Source of the DNA: Planktothrix paucivesiculata PCC 9631
GTDB taxonomy: Bacteria > Cyanobacteriota > Cyanobacteriia > Cyanobacteriales > Microcoleaceae
NCBI RefSeq assembly: GCF_900009265.2
Contig: NZ_LR735015.1
Coordinates: 167,758-231,757, forward strand
Direction of reading: 5' to 3'
DNA length: 64,000 nucleotides
This document shows, in pieces, positions 1 through 8,944 of this stretch; the stretch's first letter is position 1, and the number at the start of each line of letters is the position of its first letter. Position numbers and translations under genes: made by a program. The notes under the pieces were generated by a model. That model ran no database searches and was not told the DNA's origin. It was given only the letters and a program-made list of their open reading frames with translations.

Positions 1-1
1 C

Positions 2-187
2 AACCGTCGGGTAGAAAAATCCCTCTCGCCCTATTATTTAACCGGATATATCTATGATGGAAATATGGCGCGAATTAATCGCTATACTAATAAATATCGC
101 ATCTCTCGGATTACAGTTAATCGCTATAGTTCCCCAAGAAGTTTAATTAGAATTGCTAAACGAGCTACAACCTTGAAAAAATCCTAG
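2..187 (+). CDS. C-terminal fragment of an unknown protein
   Basis: An open frame enters from the left edge and runs 61 codons to a TAG at 185-187. The visible residues are basic and rich in Tyr, Arg and Ser (for example TGYIYDGNMARINRYTNKYR), with no domain I recognise. The 5' end lies outside the window, so length and start are unknown. The next gene starts less than 70 nt downstream on the same strand, so the two could be cotranscribed. No function is assigned. Confidence 0.5.
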   Translation, partial: NRRVEKSLSPYYLTGYIYDGNMARINRYTNKYRISRITVNRYSSPRSLIRIAKRATTLKKS

Positions 188-255
188 GGTTGGAGAGAAA
201 AAGCCATAAAAATGTGATAATATTAATCAATTTTAAGAATATTATCATCAATAAA

Positions 256-900
256 GTGAATTCCGAACTCTGGTTATCTTGGTTAAAAAAATATCGAGCG
301 ATCGCCGTGATTCGCTCTAGTCAAAAGCAACTGGGAAAACAAATGGCACAGGCGACGGCCGCCGGGGGCATGGGGTTAATTGAAATTACCTGGAATAGTG
401 ATCAAGCCCCGGAATTAATTGCAGAATTACGATCTGAATTGCCGGGATGTTTGATCGGTACTGGAACATTATTTACAATTGAAGATGTACAAAAAGCGAT
501 CGGATCGGGTGCTCAATTCCTATTTTCTCCCCATACTAACCCGGCGATGATTCAGGTGGCAAACAAAGCGGAAATTCCCATAATTCCGGGGGCATTATCC
601 CCCACAGAAATCATCACCGCTTGGCAAGCCGGGGCTAGTTGTGTTAAGGTGTTTCCGATTTCATCGGTTGGGGGTGTAGATTATATTAGGAGTATTAAAG
701 GGCCCCTGGGAGATATCCCCTTGATTCCCACGGGAGGGGTGAATTTAAACAATGCCGTTGCCTTTATTCAAGCCGGAGCGATCGCGGTGGGACTCGCCGG
801 AGATTTATTTCCCCCTGATTTAATTGTAGAACAAAATTGGGTAGCGATCGCTCAAAAAACCCAAACCCTTCTGCAACAGTTATCCGAAATTTCTGCTTGA
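256..900 (+). CDS. eda: KDPG/KHG aldolase (bifunctional 2-keto-3-deoxy-6-phosphogluconate aldolase)
   Basis: Class I aldolase of the Entner-Doudoroff pathway that splits KDPG into pyruvate and glyceraldehyde-3-phosphate. The family pattern is clear: an IAVIR strand near the N terminus, EITW with the catalytic Glu, GTGTLFT, GAQFLFSPHTNP, IPGALSPTE, then CVKVFP with the Schiff-base Lys, and a PTGGV phosphate-binding loop near the C terminus. I chose the GTG at 256 (214 residues, normal for the family). The frame opens at a TTG at 190, which would add 22 Lys/Asn/Ile-rich residues that match nothing in the family. Neither start has a strong ribosome binding site. Confident on family, less so on the exact start. 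Confidence 0.88.
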   Translation: MNSELWLSWLKKYRAIAVIRSSQKQLGKQMAQATAAGGMGLIEITWNSDQAPELIAELRSELPGCLIGTGTLFTIEDVQKAIGSGAQFLFSPHTNPAMIQVANKAEIPIIPGALSPTEIITAWQAGASCVKVFPISSVGGVDYIRSIKGPLGDIPLIPTGGVNLNNAVAFIQAGAIAVGLAGDLFPPDLIVEQNWVAIAQKTQTLLQQLSEISA

Positions 901-1112
901 AGGTGTGAAGAAATAGGCAAGAACAGAATATAATCTAAGATATCCTAGAATTCAAGCTGATTAATACATCTACTAACCCTCGCTTTTACCGATGCCCCGT
1001 AATCACAATCCTAGCCTTTAATCTGAACAGAACTTACCCGTTATTCGTATCAATGGTAAGGTTAATTCATGAATTACCTAAGCCCTATTTAACTCAAACC
1101 CAAGGAGTAGAT

Positions 1113-1682
1113 ATGAAAACTCTTAACCCCTTAATTAAATCCCTCTCTGGTTTTAGGTTTGATCTGGTTAAACCAACCCGTTTTCCTCGAACAAAATTAA
1201 GTTTTTTGGGAATAATAGCCAGCGCGACGGTGTTAACCTTAATTACCGGATTTTCTCCTGAAAACAGGGCGATCGCCAATGAACAACACAACCTGATTGC
1301 ACGCAATATGATAGAATTGCAGCAATCTTCTGAACGTTGGATTTTAATAGATTTATCTCGACAAAGGTTAATCGCTTGGGAAGGAAATCAGCCCGTGTAT
1401 GCAGTGATTGTTTCTACTGGAAAAGCGGACACTCCCACCCGCACCGGAGTCTTTAAAGTCTATACCAAATATGAAACTACCCGCATGACTGGCCCGGATT
1501 ATGATGTCCCCGATGTTCCCTACACAATGTACTACGACGGCGGCATGGCCATTCATGGAGCCTACTGGCATAATTTATTTGGCACACCCGTTTCCCATGG
1601 TTGCACGAATGTGGCGGTTGATCATGCCAAATGGTTATTTGAGTGGGCATCGGTGGGAACCCCCGTTATTGTCCATAAGTAA
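1113..1682 (+). CDS. L,D-transpeptidase (YkuD domain), exported
   Basis: A 189-residue protein with a basic N terminus and a hydrophobic stretch (about residues 30-48) that should act as a signal peptide or anchor, then a YkuD catalytic domain. The C-terminal part contains the catalytic signature: a His in MAIHGAYW, then SHGCTNV with the nucleophilic Cys. Such enzymes form 3-3 cross-links in peptidoglycan or attach proteins to it, outside the inner membrane. The ATG at 1113 is preceded by AAGGAG at 1102-1107, which decides the start; an upstream in-frame ATG at 1053 has no comparable site. It ends 2 nt before the phosphatase gene, so the two are probably one operon. Confidence 0.85.
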   Translation: MKTLNPLIKSLSGFRFDLVKPTRFPRTKLSFLGIIASATVLTLITGFSPENRAIANEQHNLIARNMIELQQSSERWILIDLSRQRLIAWEGNQPVYAVIVSTGKADTPTRTGVFKVYTKYETTRMTGPDYDVPDVPYTMYYDGGMAIHGAYWHNLFGTPVSHGCTNVAVDHAKWLFEWASVGTPVIVHK

Positions 1683-1684
1683 CT

Positions 1685-2371
1685 ATGCGAATTCTTGCCA
1701 TTGGTGATATTCATGGCTGCTCTATGGCTTGGGATACTCTCCTATTTATGATTAAGCCTCAAACCGATGATTTAATCATTACCCTAGGGGACTATGTGGA
1801 TCGAGGGCCAGATTCTAATGGGGTATTAGAAAGATTAATTACCCTGCACAAAACCGGACAGTTAGTCGCCTTGCGGGGAAACCACGAAATTCTGATGTTA
1901 GAAGCGCGGAACTCTCCTGAACAGTTTGAGGCTTGGTTTAAATGGGGAGGTGAGCAAACCTTGGCTTCCTATCCGACTATCGGAAAAAAACCTAAGTTAG
2001 AAACCATTCCCGCCCACCATTGGGAATTTATGGAAAACCTGTGTGTGAACTATTGGGAGACAGAACACCATTTTTTTGTTCACGGGAATGTTGACCGCCA
2101 TCTTCCCTTAAATCAACAATCCCCAGAACAATTATTTGGGGCAAAATTTCACTATGTGAAACCCCATATTTCAGGAAAAACTATGGTTTGTGGTCATACC
2201 CGTCAAACCAGTGGTGAACCTGTTAATTTAGGCTATGCCATTTGTATTGATACTTGGGTTTATGGACAGGGTTGGTTAACAGGTTTAGACGTTAATAGCG
2301 GTCAAATTTGGCAAGCCAATCAAATCGGTGATTTTCGGACAGGTTGGATTGATCAATTCAAACCGATTTAA
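1685..2371 (+). CDS. PPP-family serine/threonine protein phosphatase (calcineurin-like metallophosphatase)
   Basis: A 228-residue protein with the full PPP signature in order: GDIHGC near residue 7, GDYVDRGPDS near residue 36, RGNHE near residue 64, and a late GHT motif (VCGHTRQ) for the dinuclear metal centre. These bacterial enzymes dephosphorylate Ser/Thr, and sometimes Tyr, in proteins; two Ser/Thr kinases are encoded elsewhere in this window, but a partnership is only inference. The start follows the L,D-transpeptidase stop by 2 nt, so translational coupling is likely. The 3' end overlaps the tail of the convergent gene by 4 nt. Confidence 0.87.
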   Translation: MRILAIGDIHGCSMAWDTLLFMIKPQTDDLIITLGDYVDRGPDSNGVLERLITLHKTGQLVALRGNHEILMLEARNSPEQFEAWFKWGGEQTLASYPTIGKKPKLETIPAHHWEFMENLCVNYWETEHHFFVHGNVDRHLPLNQQSPEQLFGAKFHYVKPHISGKTMVCGHTRQTSGEPVNLGYAICIDTWVYGQGWLTGLDVNSGQIWQANQIGDFRTGWIDQFKPI

Positions 2372-2655
2372 TCGGATGAACAGCGTTCGGTGATTCCCCG
2401 CACAGAATCCATCAGACTGCTGTATTCCGAAGGATTGAGTACCCCTGCACTATAAAACTGAGCCAGACAGCTATTAATCGCATTAAACGCTGACTTGCGT
2501 TCTAACCAAGATTTTCCTTCCTGGAGTGCTTCTTCTGCCGAGGCATAGTCTTCCTCGGAGGTCAAATATTCGCCATAGGGGAGAATAATTTGCCATTTCC
2601 AGCGATGGCGAAGACTGAGGGTGGAGATTAACAAGCCGTAATAGTCTTTGTGCAT
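2368..2655 (-). CDS. Small conserved-looking hypothetical protein (95 aa)
   Basis: A soluble 95-residue protein that I do not recognise by name. The sequence has a patterned first half (WKWQIILPYGEYLTS), an acidic helix (EEDYASAEEALQEGKSWLE) and a Cys near residue 63. It looks like the small cyanobacterial proteins annotated only as hypothetical. It converges tail-to-tail with the phosphatase gene and the two stop codons overlap. The ATG is not preceded by an obvious ribosome binding site. Composition is that of a real protein rather than a shadow, and no longer frame competes with it here. Confidence 0.6.
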   Translation of the reverse strand: MHKDYYGLLISTLSLRHRWKWQIILPYGEYLTSEEDYASAEEALQEGKSWLERKSAFNAINSCLAQFYSAGVLNPSEYSSLMDSVRGITERCSSD

Positions 2656-3062
2656 CGATAATACTGCTGAAAATCCTTAACAATTATTTAACTATTGTAT
2701 TACATTTCTTAAAGAATTGCAAGTTTTGTTAGAGTTATATTAAGAAATGAGTACATATACGGATTATATATCCCTAAAAATCCGTTGCTTCTGTATTAAA
2801 AAGTACAAACACCCGCCTTTTTTAGCCGATTAAATTTTATCTGTGAAAATAAAAACATCCGACCGTTTCAGGAGAGGATAATGAAGTAATGTTAAAATTA
2901 TTAATCTTATTTAAAAAACGAGATTAATTTCGCTATATTCTTTTAGTAAATAGATCAAAGTTCATCCTATTTATTAAAATGATGGACGCTTCATTGTACC
3001 CCAATTTTGTCAATTATTGCGTCGAGTCATAATTTTTTGTTTGCCCTTTTGCTGATTTATTT
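2656..3062. other. 407-bp AT-rich intergenic region between divergent genes
   Basis: Strongly AT-rich and without a convincing open frame. It must hold the promoters for the minus-strand gene ending at 2368 and the plus-strand phosphoesterase at 3063. The one local structure I see is an 8-bp inverted repeat, ATTAATCT at 2900-2907 and AGATTAAT at 2921-2928, which is weak because it is AT-only apart from one pair. No tRNA or other known RNA was recognised. Confidence 0.5.
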
Positions 3063-4148
3063 ATGAACTTAAGTTTTAAATTTGCCATTGTCAGTGATTT
3101 GCATATTGCCCTACCTGAAACAATATGGGATCATCCCCACCGCTTCCATTTAGTTGAAGTGAGTATCCCGGCTTTAGAATTAGCATTAGACCATTTAGGG
3201 CAATTAGATTTAGATTTTCTGCTCTTACCTGGCGACTTAACTCAACATGGAGAACGGGAAAATCATCAATGGTTAAGTCAACGATTAAGCCAACTTCCCT
3301 ATCCAGTTTATGTGATTCCTGGAAATCATGATCTGCCCGTATTAGAAAGCCAGAAAAATGTTATAGGTTTTAAAGAATTTCCCCAATATTATCGAGATTT
3401 TGGCTATGAAAACCATCAGGGTTTAGATTACACCCAGGAAATTTTACCCGGGTTACAATTAATTGGGTTAAACTCCCATCATTTTGATGTTCATGGCAAT
3501 CAAATAGGCTGTTTAGAAGAACAACAGTTAGAGTGGTTAGAAGGGGTATTATCCCAAATAAAAAATAAATTGATTTTTGTAATGATTCATCATAATGTGA
3601 TTGAACATTTACCCGGACAGGCGACCAATCCTTTGGGAAAAAGATATATGTTAGAAAACGCTCCTCGTTTTTTACAGATATTAAAACAGGCGGGGGTGCA
3701 GCTAGTCTTTACCGGACATTTGCACGTTCAAGATATTGCCCAATGGCAAGGAATTTATGATATTACTACGGGATCATTAGTCAGTTATCCCCATCCCTAT
3801 CGCGTGATTTCTGTTAATACAAATGCTCAGGGAAAACCGGTTTTAAAAATAGAATCTCATCGGATTACCGCCGTTGAAGATTGGCCAGATTTACCCGTAA
3901 AATCAAGGGAATGGATGGGGGAACACTCTTTTCCTTTTATGATGAAACTGTTAACCAATCCCCCGTTAAAATTAACTCCTCAAGAAGCGGAAAAATTAGT
4001 TCCCCATCTGCGTTATTTTTGGGCGGATATTGCCAATGGTGATGCTCAATTCAATTTTGAAGTATTTCCACCATCTGTTCGTCGTTACTTTGAAAGATTT
4101 AGTGCAACGGATCAAATTGATAATTTTGCTGAGTTAGTGTTATCTTAA
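3063..4148 (+). CDS. Metallophosphoesterase (calcineurin-like, CpdA-type)
   Basis: A 361-residue protein with the calcineurin-like motif series: a DLHIA opening motif at residues 11-15, LPGDLTQHG near 56, PGNHDLP near 85, MIHHNV near 174, and FTGHLHVQ near 217. This is the binuclear metal site typical of cyclic-nucleotide and other phosphodiesterases. The C-terminal third (about residues 270-361) is an extra region that I cannot assign. The substrate is not predictable from sequence; cAMP phosphodiesterase is possible but unproven. No good ribosome binding site precedes the ATG. Confidence 0.8.
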   Translation: MNLSFKFAIVSDLHIALPETIWDHPHRFHLVEVSIPALELALDHLGQLDLDFLLLPGDLTQHGERENHQWLSQRLSQLPYPVYVIPGNHDLPVLESQKNVIGFKEFPQYYRDFGYENHQGLDYTQEILPGLQLIGLNSHHFDVHGNQIGCLEEQQLEWLEGVLSQIKNKLIFVMIHHNVIEHLPGQATNPLGKRYMLENAPRFLQILKQAGVQLVFTGHLHVQDIAQWQGIYDITTGSLVSYPHPYRVISVNTNAQGKPVLKIESHRITAVEDWPDLPVKSREWMGEHSFPFMMKLLTNPPLKLTPQEAEKLVPHLRYFWADIANGDAQFNFEVFPPSVRRYFERFSATDQIDNFAELVLS

Positions 4149-4224
4149 GCATTGACTTTCCTTGGTAATAAAACCCTGTATACCTTTATTTATCCCCAGT
4201 CCTAGATCCCCCATTATTAGGAAG

Positions 4225-5238
4225 ATGAATAGAAATTTAATCACGGGTCGGGGTTATTTAGCCCTCGCTATTATTATTTTTGCTGCTTCTAATGCAATTA
4301 TTAGCAAACTGACGGATATCGGTGGACAACATTTAATTAATGGGAGAAATCCTATTGCTTTTTGTAATGTTTTATTTGTGGGAAATGTTTGTGCTTTATT
4401 CGCTTTATTACTGATTTATGGGAGACAATGGACGGTTAACAACATCAAAAAACTTTCAGGATCTGATTGGTTGGGTCTGTTAACGGTTGCTATTTTATCC
4501 AGTGCGATCGCCCCAGCTTTAATTTTTTCAGCCTTGGAACAAACCACCGTTAATAATGTGGTTTTAATTGGGAGAATTGAACCCGCTTTAGCGTTAGCTT
4601 TGTCAATTTTTATTCTCAAGGAAAAAGTCAATTTCGGAGTAATTCTGGGTGCAATAATTTCCTTTGTGGGAGTAGCTTTAACGATTATACTTCAACCTCC
4701 TGAATCTGAAATGATAGAAATGGGAAGCAGTTTAATGATCGGTATTCCTGAATTAATGATTCTGGGAGGCGCGATCGCCTTGGCTTTTTCTAGTATTATT
4801 AGTAAAATTAAACTGCAAAAAATCCCTTTAGGAATTTTTACGATTTTTCGTACACTTACGGGAACAACTATTTTTTTTATAGTCGCTATGCACATATTTG
4901 GATCACAACATTTTATGGATGTTTTTTCTCCTTTTTTATGGCAATGGATGTTAGTTTATGGAATTATAATTGTCGTAGGAGGTCAAATCTGTTGGTTTCA
5001 GGGAATTAAAAATACGACAGCTTCAGATGTTTCTTTAATAAGTTCTTTTAGCCCATTAGCAGGAATTTTGGCTGCTTACTTTATATTAGGAGAAACCCCA
5101 ACAAATGCTCAATATATTGGCGGAATTGTTATTATTTTGGGAATTATTTTAACCCAAATTGCCTTAATCAAAAAGCCCCCTCAAGCTCAATCTAATCTTT
5201 TAGAACAAGAAATAAAAACAGGATTCAAAGGAGTCTAA
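4225..5238 (+). CDS. EamA/DMT-family membrane transporter
   Basis: A 337-residue polytopic membrane protein with about ten hydrophobic segments in two halves, the drug/metabolite transporter layout. The helix before IEPALALALSIF (about residues 116-128) and its second-half counterpart SSFSPLAGILAAYFILGE are typical EamA repeats. The ATG at 4225 (MNRNLITGRG) has AGGA at 4220-4223 just upstream; a start at 4162 would add a 21-residue Pro-rich leader unlike the family. The substrate is unknown, possibly amino acids or other small metabolites. It follows the metallophosphoesterase by 76 nt on the same strand. Confidence 0.82.
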   Translation: MNRNLITGRGYLALAIIIFAASNAIISKLTDIGGQHLINGRNPIAFCNVLFVGNVCALFALLLIYGRQWTVNNIKKLSGSDWLGLLTVAILSSAIAPALIFSALEQTTVNNVVLIGRIEPALALALSIFILKEKVNFGVILGAIISFVGVALTIILQPPESEMIEMGSSLMIGIPELMILGGAIALAFSSIISKIKLQKIPLGIFTIFRTLTGTTIFFIVAMHIFGSQHFMDVFSPFLWQWMLVYGIIIVVGGQICWFQGIKNTTASDVSLISSFSPLAGILAAYFILGETPTNAQYIGGIVIILGIILTQIALIKKPPQAQSNLLEQEIKTGFKGV

Positions 5239-5310
5239 AACCCAAACCCCCAGGGTAAACTCTTTTCTTACCCATTACCCTGTTACTGGGCGAAGTCGAA
5301 GTATTACCCA

Positions 5311-5393
5311 TTCGTAATTCGTAATTCGTAATTCGTAATTCGTAATTCGTAATTCGTAATTCGTAATTCGTAATTCGTAATTCGTAATTCCCT
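5311..5393. repeat. Heptanucleotide tandem array (TTCGTAA), about 11 copies
   Basis: Eleven head-to-tail copies of TTCGTAA plus a partial copy, ending in CCCTGTTCCCT. Immediately upstream (about 5277-5307) is one copy of a dispersed unit containing TGTTACTGGGCGAAGTCGAA, which recurs near 28088, 50772/51150 and 60946. The array lies between convergent genes. It is of the short tandemly repeated repetitive class known from filamentous cyanobacteria. Confidence 0.9.
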
Positions 5394-5404
5394 GTTCCCT
5401 ACAA

Positions 5405-6004
5405 TTAAAGATCAAAATAATCCTCCAAATCATTGCTTTTTTCCAAAAGTTTTTCTAGGGTATCAAATTGAAACCAGAAAACTAAATTTCTATCTCGGAA
5501 AATTTCAATTGTTCCGATTAAAGCAACGGAATACTTAGGAGATAAATTTCCTAATAATAGACTTCTCAAATCTCCTTCTTTATACTTAGGAATCATATAG
5601 GTGATCCCATATTCGCAGAGGGTACTAATTACTCCCATCATACCATTATAGAAAATATTTCCCACTTCACTAAAAATGGCTTTCTCAAAAGCCCCTTTAT
5701 CTAATTTTCGTCGATCTTCACTTTCAATCAAATCAATTAATATACTCGCAGTTTGTTTAGGAAAGACTAATTGAGTATTTCCTTGAAACTGCCCGGAAAA
5801 GACCATTTCTACTGCCTTTAAATCCCTCGCACCCACCTGTTTTTCTAACTGCATGGGTAACTGTTGGGGGGAGAATAAATCTACAGACAGTAACTTTAAC
5901 TTGATCGGCGATCGGGAGATCGTTTCTAACATAATATCTGCCCGATCAATGCCGACTTTAAATAATTTTGTCAAAACCGAAAGCGGTGGTAAGTTTTCCT
6001 GCAT
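5405..6004 (-). CDS. CheC-like protein (degenerate first active-site motif)
   Basis: A 199-residue protein with the CheC fold pattern. CheC proteins dephosphorylate CheY-type regulators and carry two E-x2-N motifs. Here the second is intact (SEVGNIFYNG), but the first should fall in VGIDRADIMLETIS and lacks the Glu/Asn pair. A central stretch (VFSGQFQGNTQLVFPKQTA) matches the CheC beta region. I chose the ATG at 6004, 40 nt after the FIST stop. Earlier in-frame ATGs at 6091 and 6145 would overlap the FIST gene and add residues that do not look like CheC. Probably cotranscribed with the FIST gene. CheX is an alternative family label. Confidence 0.65.
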   Translation of the reverse strand: MQENLPPLSVLTKLFKVGIDRADIMLETISRSPIKLKLLSVDLFSPQQLPMQLEKQVGARDLKAVEMVFSGQFQGNTQLVFPKQTASILIDLIESEDRRKLDKGAFEKAIFSEVGNIFYNGMMGVISTLCEYGITYMIPKYKEGDLRSLLLGNLSPKYSVALIGTIEIFRDRNLVFWFQFDTLEKLLEKSNDLEDYFDL

Positions 6005-6044
6005 AAACTTCAAATACTTAGTTTTTACCAAGATTGAATTAAGA

Positions 6045-7325
6045 CTAATAATTTCTTTGCCTACAAATCCCAAAAACCGAGGTATAACCATGTAAAAACG
6101 TGGAATTTCCCACCGGGCCAATTTCACCATTGCAGAAAAAGCCACTCAAGGGAAGATTAAAATACCGTCGGAACAGTGTGGAATCAAAGTTAGGTTCCCC
6201 ATAAAGCCCTTCTCCTCGTCCTAAACAGGAAAACATCAATGCTCCGGCATTTGTTAGCCCTTGGGGAAAAGAAGAGGCCTGTCGTTGATAACGTTCGATT
6301 AATAGTTCTAAATCTTCTGCGGAAGTGCGAGAATCTCTGAGGTGAAATTGAATTCGTTGTCCGGGACGAACGCGATCGCCAATGGCCACGGCTCCAGCCC
6401 GCGGATCAACCCCAATTAAATTCCGAATTAAAAAATCCCCCGGTTCCAGTGTCTGTTTAAATTCATCCCGCACGACCCCAACAAATAACGAATGTTGAGC
6501 CAGTTGTCGATCTTCTTCGCTTAACTGCCGGACTAAATCTTGTAATGCTTCTAAGGGGGATAGGCGCACGGAAACCGAAGAAGTGGTTTCGAGTGAGGAA
6601 TCTTCCGATGGAGTTTCCACTTCCAAGACAATATTGCGTTCAGCTTGGGTAACGCGGTAGGGATTACCAATGGGACGACAACCCTGGGCAACAATGGTTT
6701 CAATCAAAATATTGCCGCACAAAGCCAGGCCTACAATTTCTTCCGAGTGTCGCTGGGAACCGGAAAATACCCCTGTCCCCCCTCCCATGGCCCCCGTGCT
6801 GGCCAGTCCTCCCACTTTTACCGAACCCGGGTAGGCATAATCTAGGCCTTGCAAAAAATCATTAATTTGACCGAAGTAGGGATCAACGAGGACAATAAAT
6901 TGAGGCTGATCTTCGGGTTTGACTCCAATTAGATCCACCCACTGATCTGGAGAACTATCCAAATCCGGCAAATCGTCGGCGGATAAATGAAACGGGTGAA
7001 TTTCCACATCGGGTAAATGGGCTAAGGTGAGACTTATGGCCGGTTCTGCCTCGATTTCCTCAGCCTGGTAATCGGAATTCATGCCAATCACACCGCCGGC
7101 CCCACAACCGATCAGGGTGGGAAGGTGCAACTGTTCTTGGAGCAAGGGCATCAGTCGCGAATATTCACTGCTAAAGGCAGAGGAAATAAAGACTAAGCCT
7201 AGGTCTGGAGAAGCTCGTAAGCCATCTTGAGCGATTTCTACAACTTCTTTCACCGCCGCCTCTAAGGAAGGACGTTGAGATAAAGCATTGACCCAGCGCA
7301 TGGGTTTGGTTGTCGATTCCGCCAT
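6045..7325 (-). CDS. FIST-domain sensory protein (FIST_N plus FIST_C)
   Basis: A 426-residue soluble protein. Residues about 40-240 form the FIST N-terminal domain (LVFISSAFSSEYSRLMPLLQ, IGCGAGGVIG, KVGGLAS) and about 270-420 the FIST C-terminal domain, ending with the characteristic FFCNGEIGPVGNSTFLHGYT segment. FIST domains are proposed small-molecule (for example amino-acid) sensors and often occur with signalling modules. There is no output domain in this protein itself. The ATG has a good site, GGGAGGG, a few nt upstream on the minus strand. The next gene on this strand is CheC-like, suggesting a sensor-plus-phosphatase pair. Confidence 0.85.
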   Translation of the reverse strand: MAESTTKPMRWVNALSQRPSLEAAVKEVVEIAQDGLRASPDLGLVFISSAFSSEYSRLMPLLQEQLHLPTLIGCGAGGVIGMNSDYQAEEIEAEPAISLTLAHLPDVEIHPFHLSADDLPDLDSSPDQWVDLIGVKPEDQPQFIVLVDPYFGQINDFLQGLDYAYPGSVKVGGLASTGAMGGGTGVFSGSQRHSEEIVGLALCGNILIETIVAQGCRPIGNPYRVTQAERNIVLEVETPSEDSSLETTSSVSVRLSPLEALQDLVRQLSEEDRQLAQHSLFVGVVRDEFKQTLEPGDFLIRNLIGVDPRAGAVAIGDRVRPGQRIQFHLRDSRTSAEDLELLIERYQRQASSFPQGLTNAGALMFSCLGRGEGLYGEPNFDSTLFRRYFNLPLSGFFCNGEIGPVGNSTFLHGYTSVFGICRQRNY

Positions 7326-7439
7326 CTTCGCCCTCCCTCAATAGTCACCTCTCTTGTGTTAAGATAGCAGATTGTGTAGGAATACAGCAGATGCAATGTT
7401 TTGTGAATGTTGCTATCTGGAGTTAACTCAAGTGTTTAA

Positions 7440-7660
7440 AGCCAGGGAAGTTTTGCTTCAGGGCATTAACCCTGCTCCTGAGCTTGATCGCCCCTAAGCC
7501 CCACATCTTAACGGATAGGGCAGGGTTCGTTGAATTTCTGTCAGATCTGTGCTAGAAGTAGATGGTCTTTGCATCACAAAACCCTTGGGCGAAAACCGAG
7601 CTAAGTGGGAAGTGTAGCAAAAAAGTTATGGGTACAGCGAACCTCATCCTTGCCACAAGA
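7440..7660 (+). ncRNA. Candidate structured RNA or leader upstream of CP12
   Basis: The 416-bp gap between the FIST gene start and CP12 contains no convincing ORF; a 114-codon minus-strand frame here crosses the CP12 gene and looks spurious. It does contain strong complementary segments: AACCCTGC at 7468-7475 pairs with GCAGGGTT at 7520-7527, while GGTTCGTTG at 7524-7532 pairs (one G-U) with CAGCGAACC at 7635-7643. The two helices share bases 7524-7527, so they exclude each other. I cannot match it to 6S, tmRNA, RNase P or SRP RNA. Strand and ends are guesses based on the downstream gene. Confidence 0.3.
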
Positions 7661-7741
7661 ACAAAGTGAGTAATTCTTACTAAATGTTCTACAGTAGGAT
7701 TGGAACCTGTACTTAGTAGATTTAGATTAAAGTAAAAGTTT

Positions 7742-7963
7742 ATGAACAATATCAACGAACTGATCGAGAAAGAACTAGACGAAGCCCGTACAGTCTGTGA
7801 TGTCACTGGTGCAAATTCTAAGGAATGTGCAGCGGCTTGGGATGCGGTGGAAGAATTACAAGCTGAAGCTTCACACCAAAAACAAGAAAAACCCAAAAGC
7901 TCTTTTGAAGTCTATTGCAGCGATAACCCTGATGCGGCAGAATGTCGGCTTTATGAAGACTAA
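7742..7963 (+). CDS. cp12: Calvin cycle regulator CP12
   Basis: A 73-residue, highly charged and probably disordered protein with both redox cysteine pairs of classical CP12: Cys19/Cys29 (VCDVTGANSKEC) and Cys59/Cys68 (YCSDNPDAAEC), and the central AWDAVEEL motif at 32-39. When oxidised in the dark, CP12 bridges GAPDH and phosphoribulokinase into an inactive complex; thioredoxin reduction in light releases them. Length and motif order are canonical. GAPDH and PRK genes are not in this window. The long leader upstream may be regulatory (see the RNA candidate). Confidence 0.95.
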   Translation: MNNINELIEKELDEARTVCDVTGANSKECAAAWDAVEELQAEASHQKQEKPKSSFEVYCSDNPDAAECRLYED

Positions 7964-8070
7964 TCCGTTGTTTTTGGGGTCTTCTAGTCTTTGTTAATTA
8001 TCGGCAACTGAGAGTTAACTTGGGTTAACCCAGTTGCTTAATTTTTATTTATTGGATTTGATCATTTAGG

Positions 8071-8691
8071 ATGTTCAATTGTTTACTCGCCGTCGAATCT
8101 CCTGGGTTACAATCGTTGGTCTGGACGGACTATAGACTGGCGATTCTGTTTGCACTGATTATTCCCTTTGTCATCTTTGTGGCGGCTTTTATTCAGAGAG
8201 CGGAAGCGATTCAACGGTTAATGGCAACTTATTGGCGCGTGGCAAGTTTGTTGATCATTAGCTTATATTTAATGATTGCTGCTCTGCCCATTAGTTTTCT
8301 GACCTTGCTGATGGCACAGATTTTAATTCCGATTTCCCTGTGGTTTTGGGTAGATCTGAATGAGGAAGTTTCAGAAATGCCTAATTCGGGTTTGAAGTTA
8401 CTCTTTACGTCTTGGCGTTGGGCGGTGACGATTTATAATCTTTTGGGTGCGATCGCTTTAATTCCTTTTCTACATTGTGCTTTTTCTAAAGGTCAAAAAG
8501 AGTTAATCGCCGATGCCAGTTGTCGGATCTGGCTCGATCCTCCTTGGTTATATAAACAAACTTTTAGTCCTAATTTAACCCCTCAATTTTTAGGCTTTTT
8601 CGCTTTAGTCGGTTTAGCTGTTTATATCCTTTATTTGGGTTATTTTGTATTCTTTAAATTGGGAAAACAGGGACGTTCGGCGATGGGATAA
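8071..8691 (+). CDS. DUF3177-family membrane protein
   Basis: A 206-residue integral membrane protein with about five hydrophobic segments (around residues 21-43, 52-80, 81-95, 112-130, 170-195). It resembles the cyanobacterial DUF3177 family, whose role is unknown; this assignment rests on my recollection of the family's N-terminal region. It lies 107 nt after CP12 and upstream of petC on the same strand, but the 253-nt gap to petC suggests a separate promoter for the b6f pair. An AGG precedes the ATG. Confidence 0.65.
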   Translation: MFNCLLAVESPGLQSLVWTDYRLAILFALIIPFVIFVAAFIQRAEAIQRLMATYWRVASLLIISLYLMIAALPISFLTLLMAQILIPISLWFWVDLNEEVSEMPNSGLKLLFTSWRWAVTIYNLLGAIALIPFLHCAFSKGQKELIADASCRIWLDPPWLYKQTFSPNLTPQFLGFFALVGLAVYILYLGYFVFFKLGKQGRSAMG

Positions 8692-8944
8692 AAGCGTGAA
8701 TGGGTGAATTTACCCAAAATTTGGGTTGAGATCCCCATCCTTCCCCGACGGCTTTTTAACTTGATTGAGTCTAACCGCCAACACCCGATAAACATGGGTG
8801 CAAATAATGTGATAATGCTTATTGAACGAAGATCGGGCTTGCCGTTATTCCATCGTGTGAGTCAGATTTTCCACTAAATTCAGTAGATGAACGGCTTCTT
8901 TGCCCAGTATTAAGTAACAATCACACAGACAAGCTGCGTCAGTT

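Noticed and set aside
5311-5393. Regular repeats that could be mistaken for a CRISPR array
   Set aside because: The 7-bp units are contiguous with no spacers, and no cas genes occur in the window.
7552-7896. 114-codon minus-strand frame overlapping CP12
   Set aside because: It runs antisense through the well-supported CP12 gene, has a Ser/Phe-rich composition without any domain, and shows no start signal.
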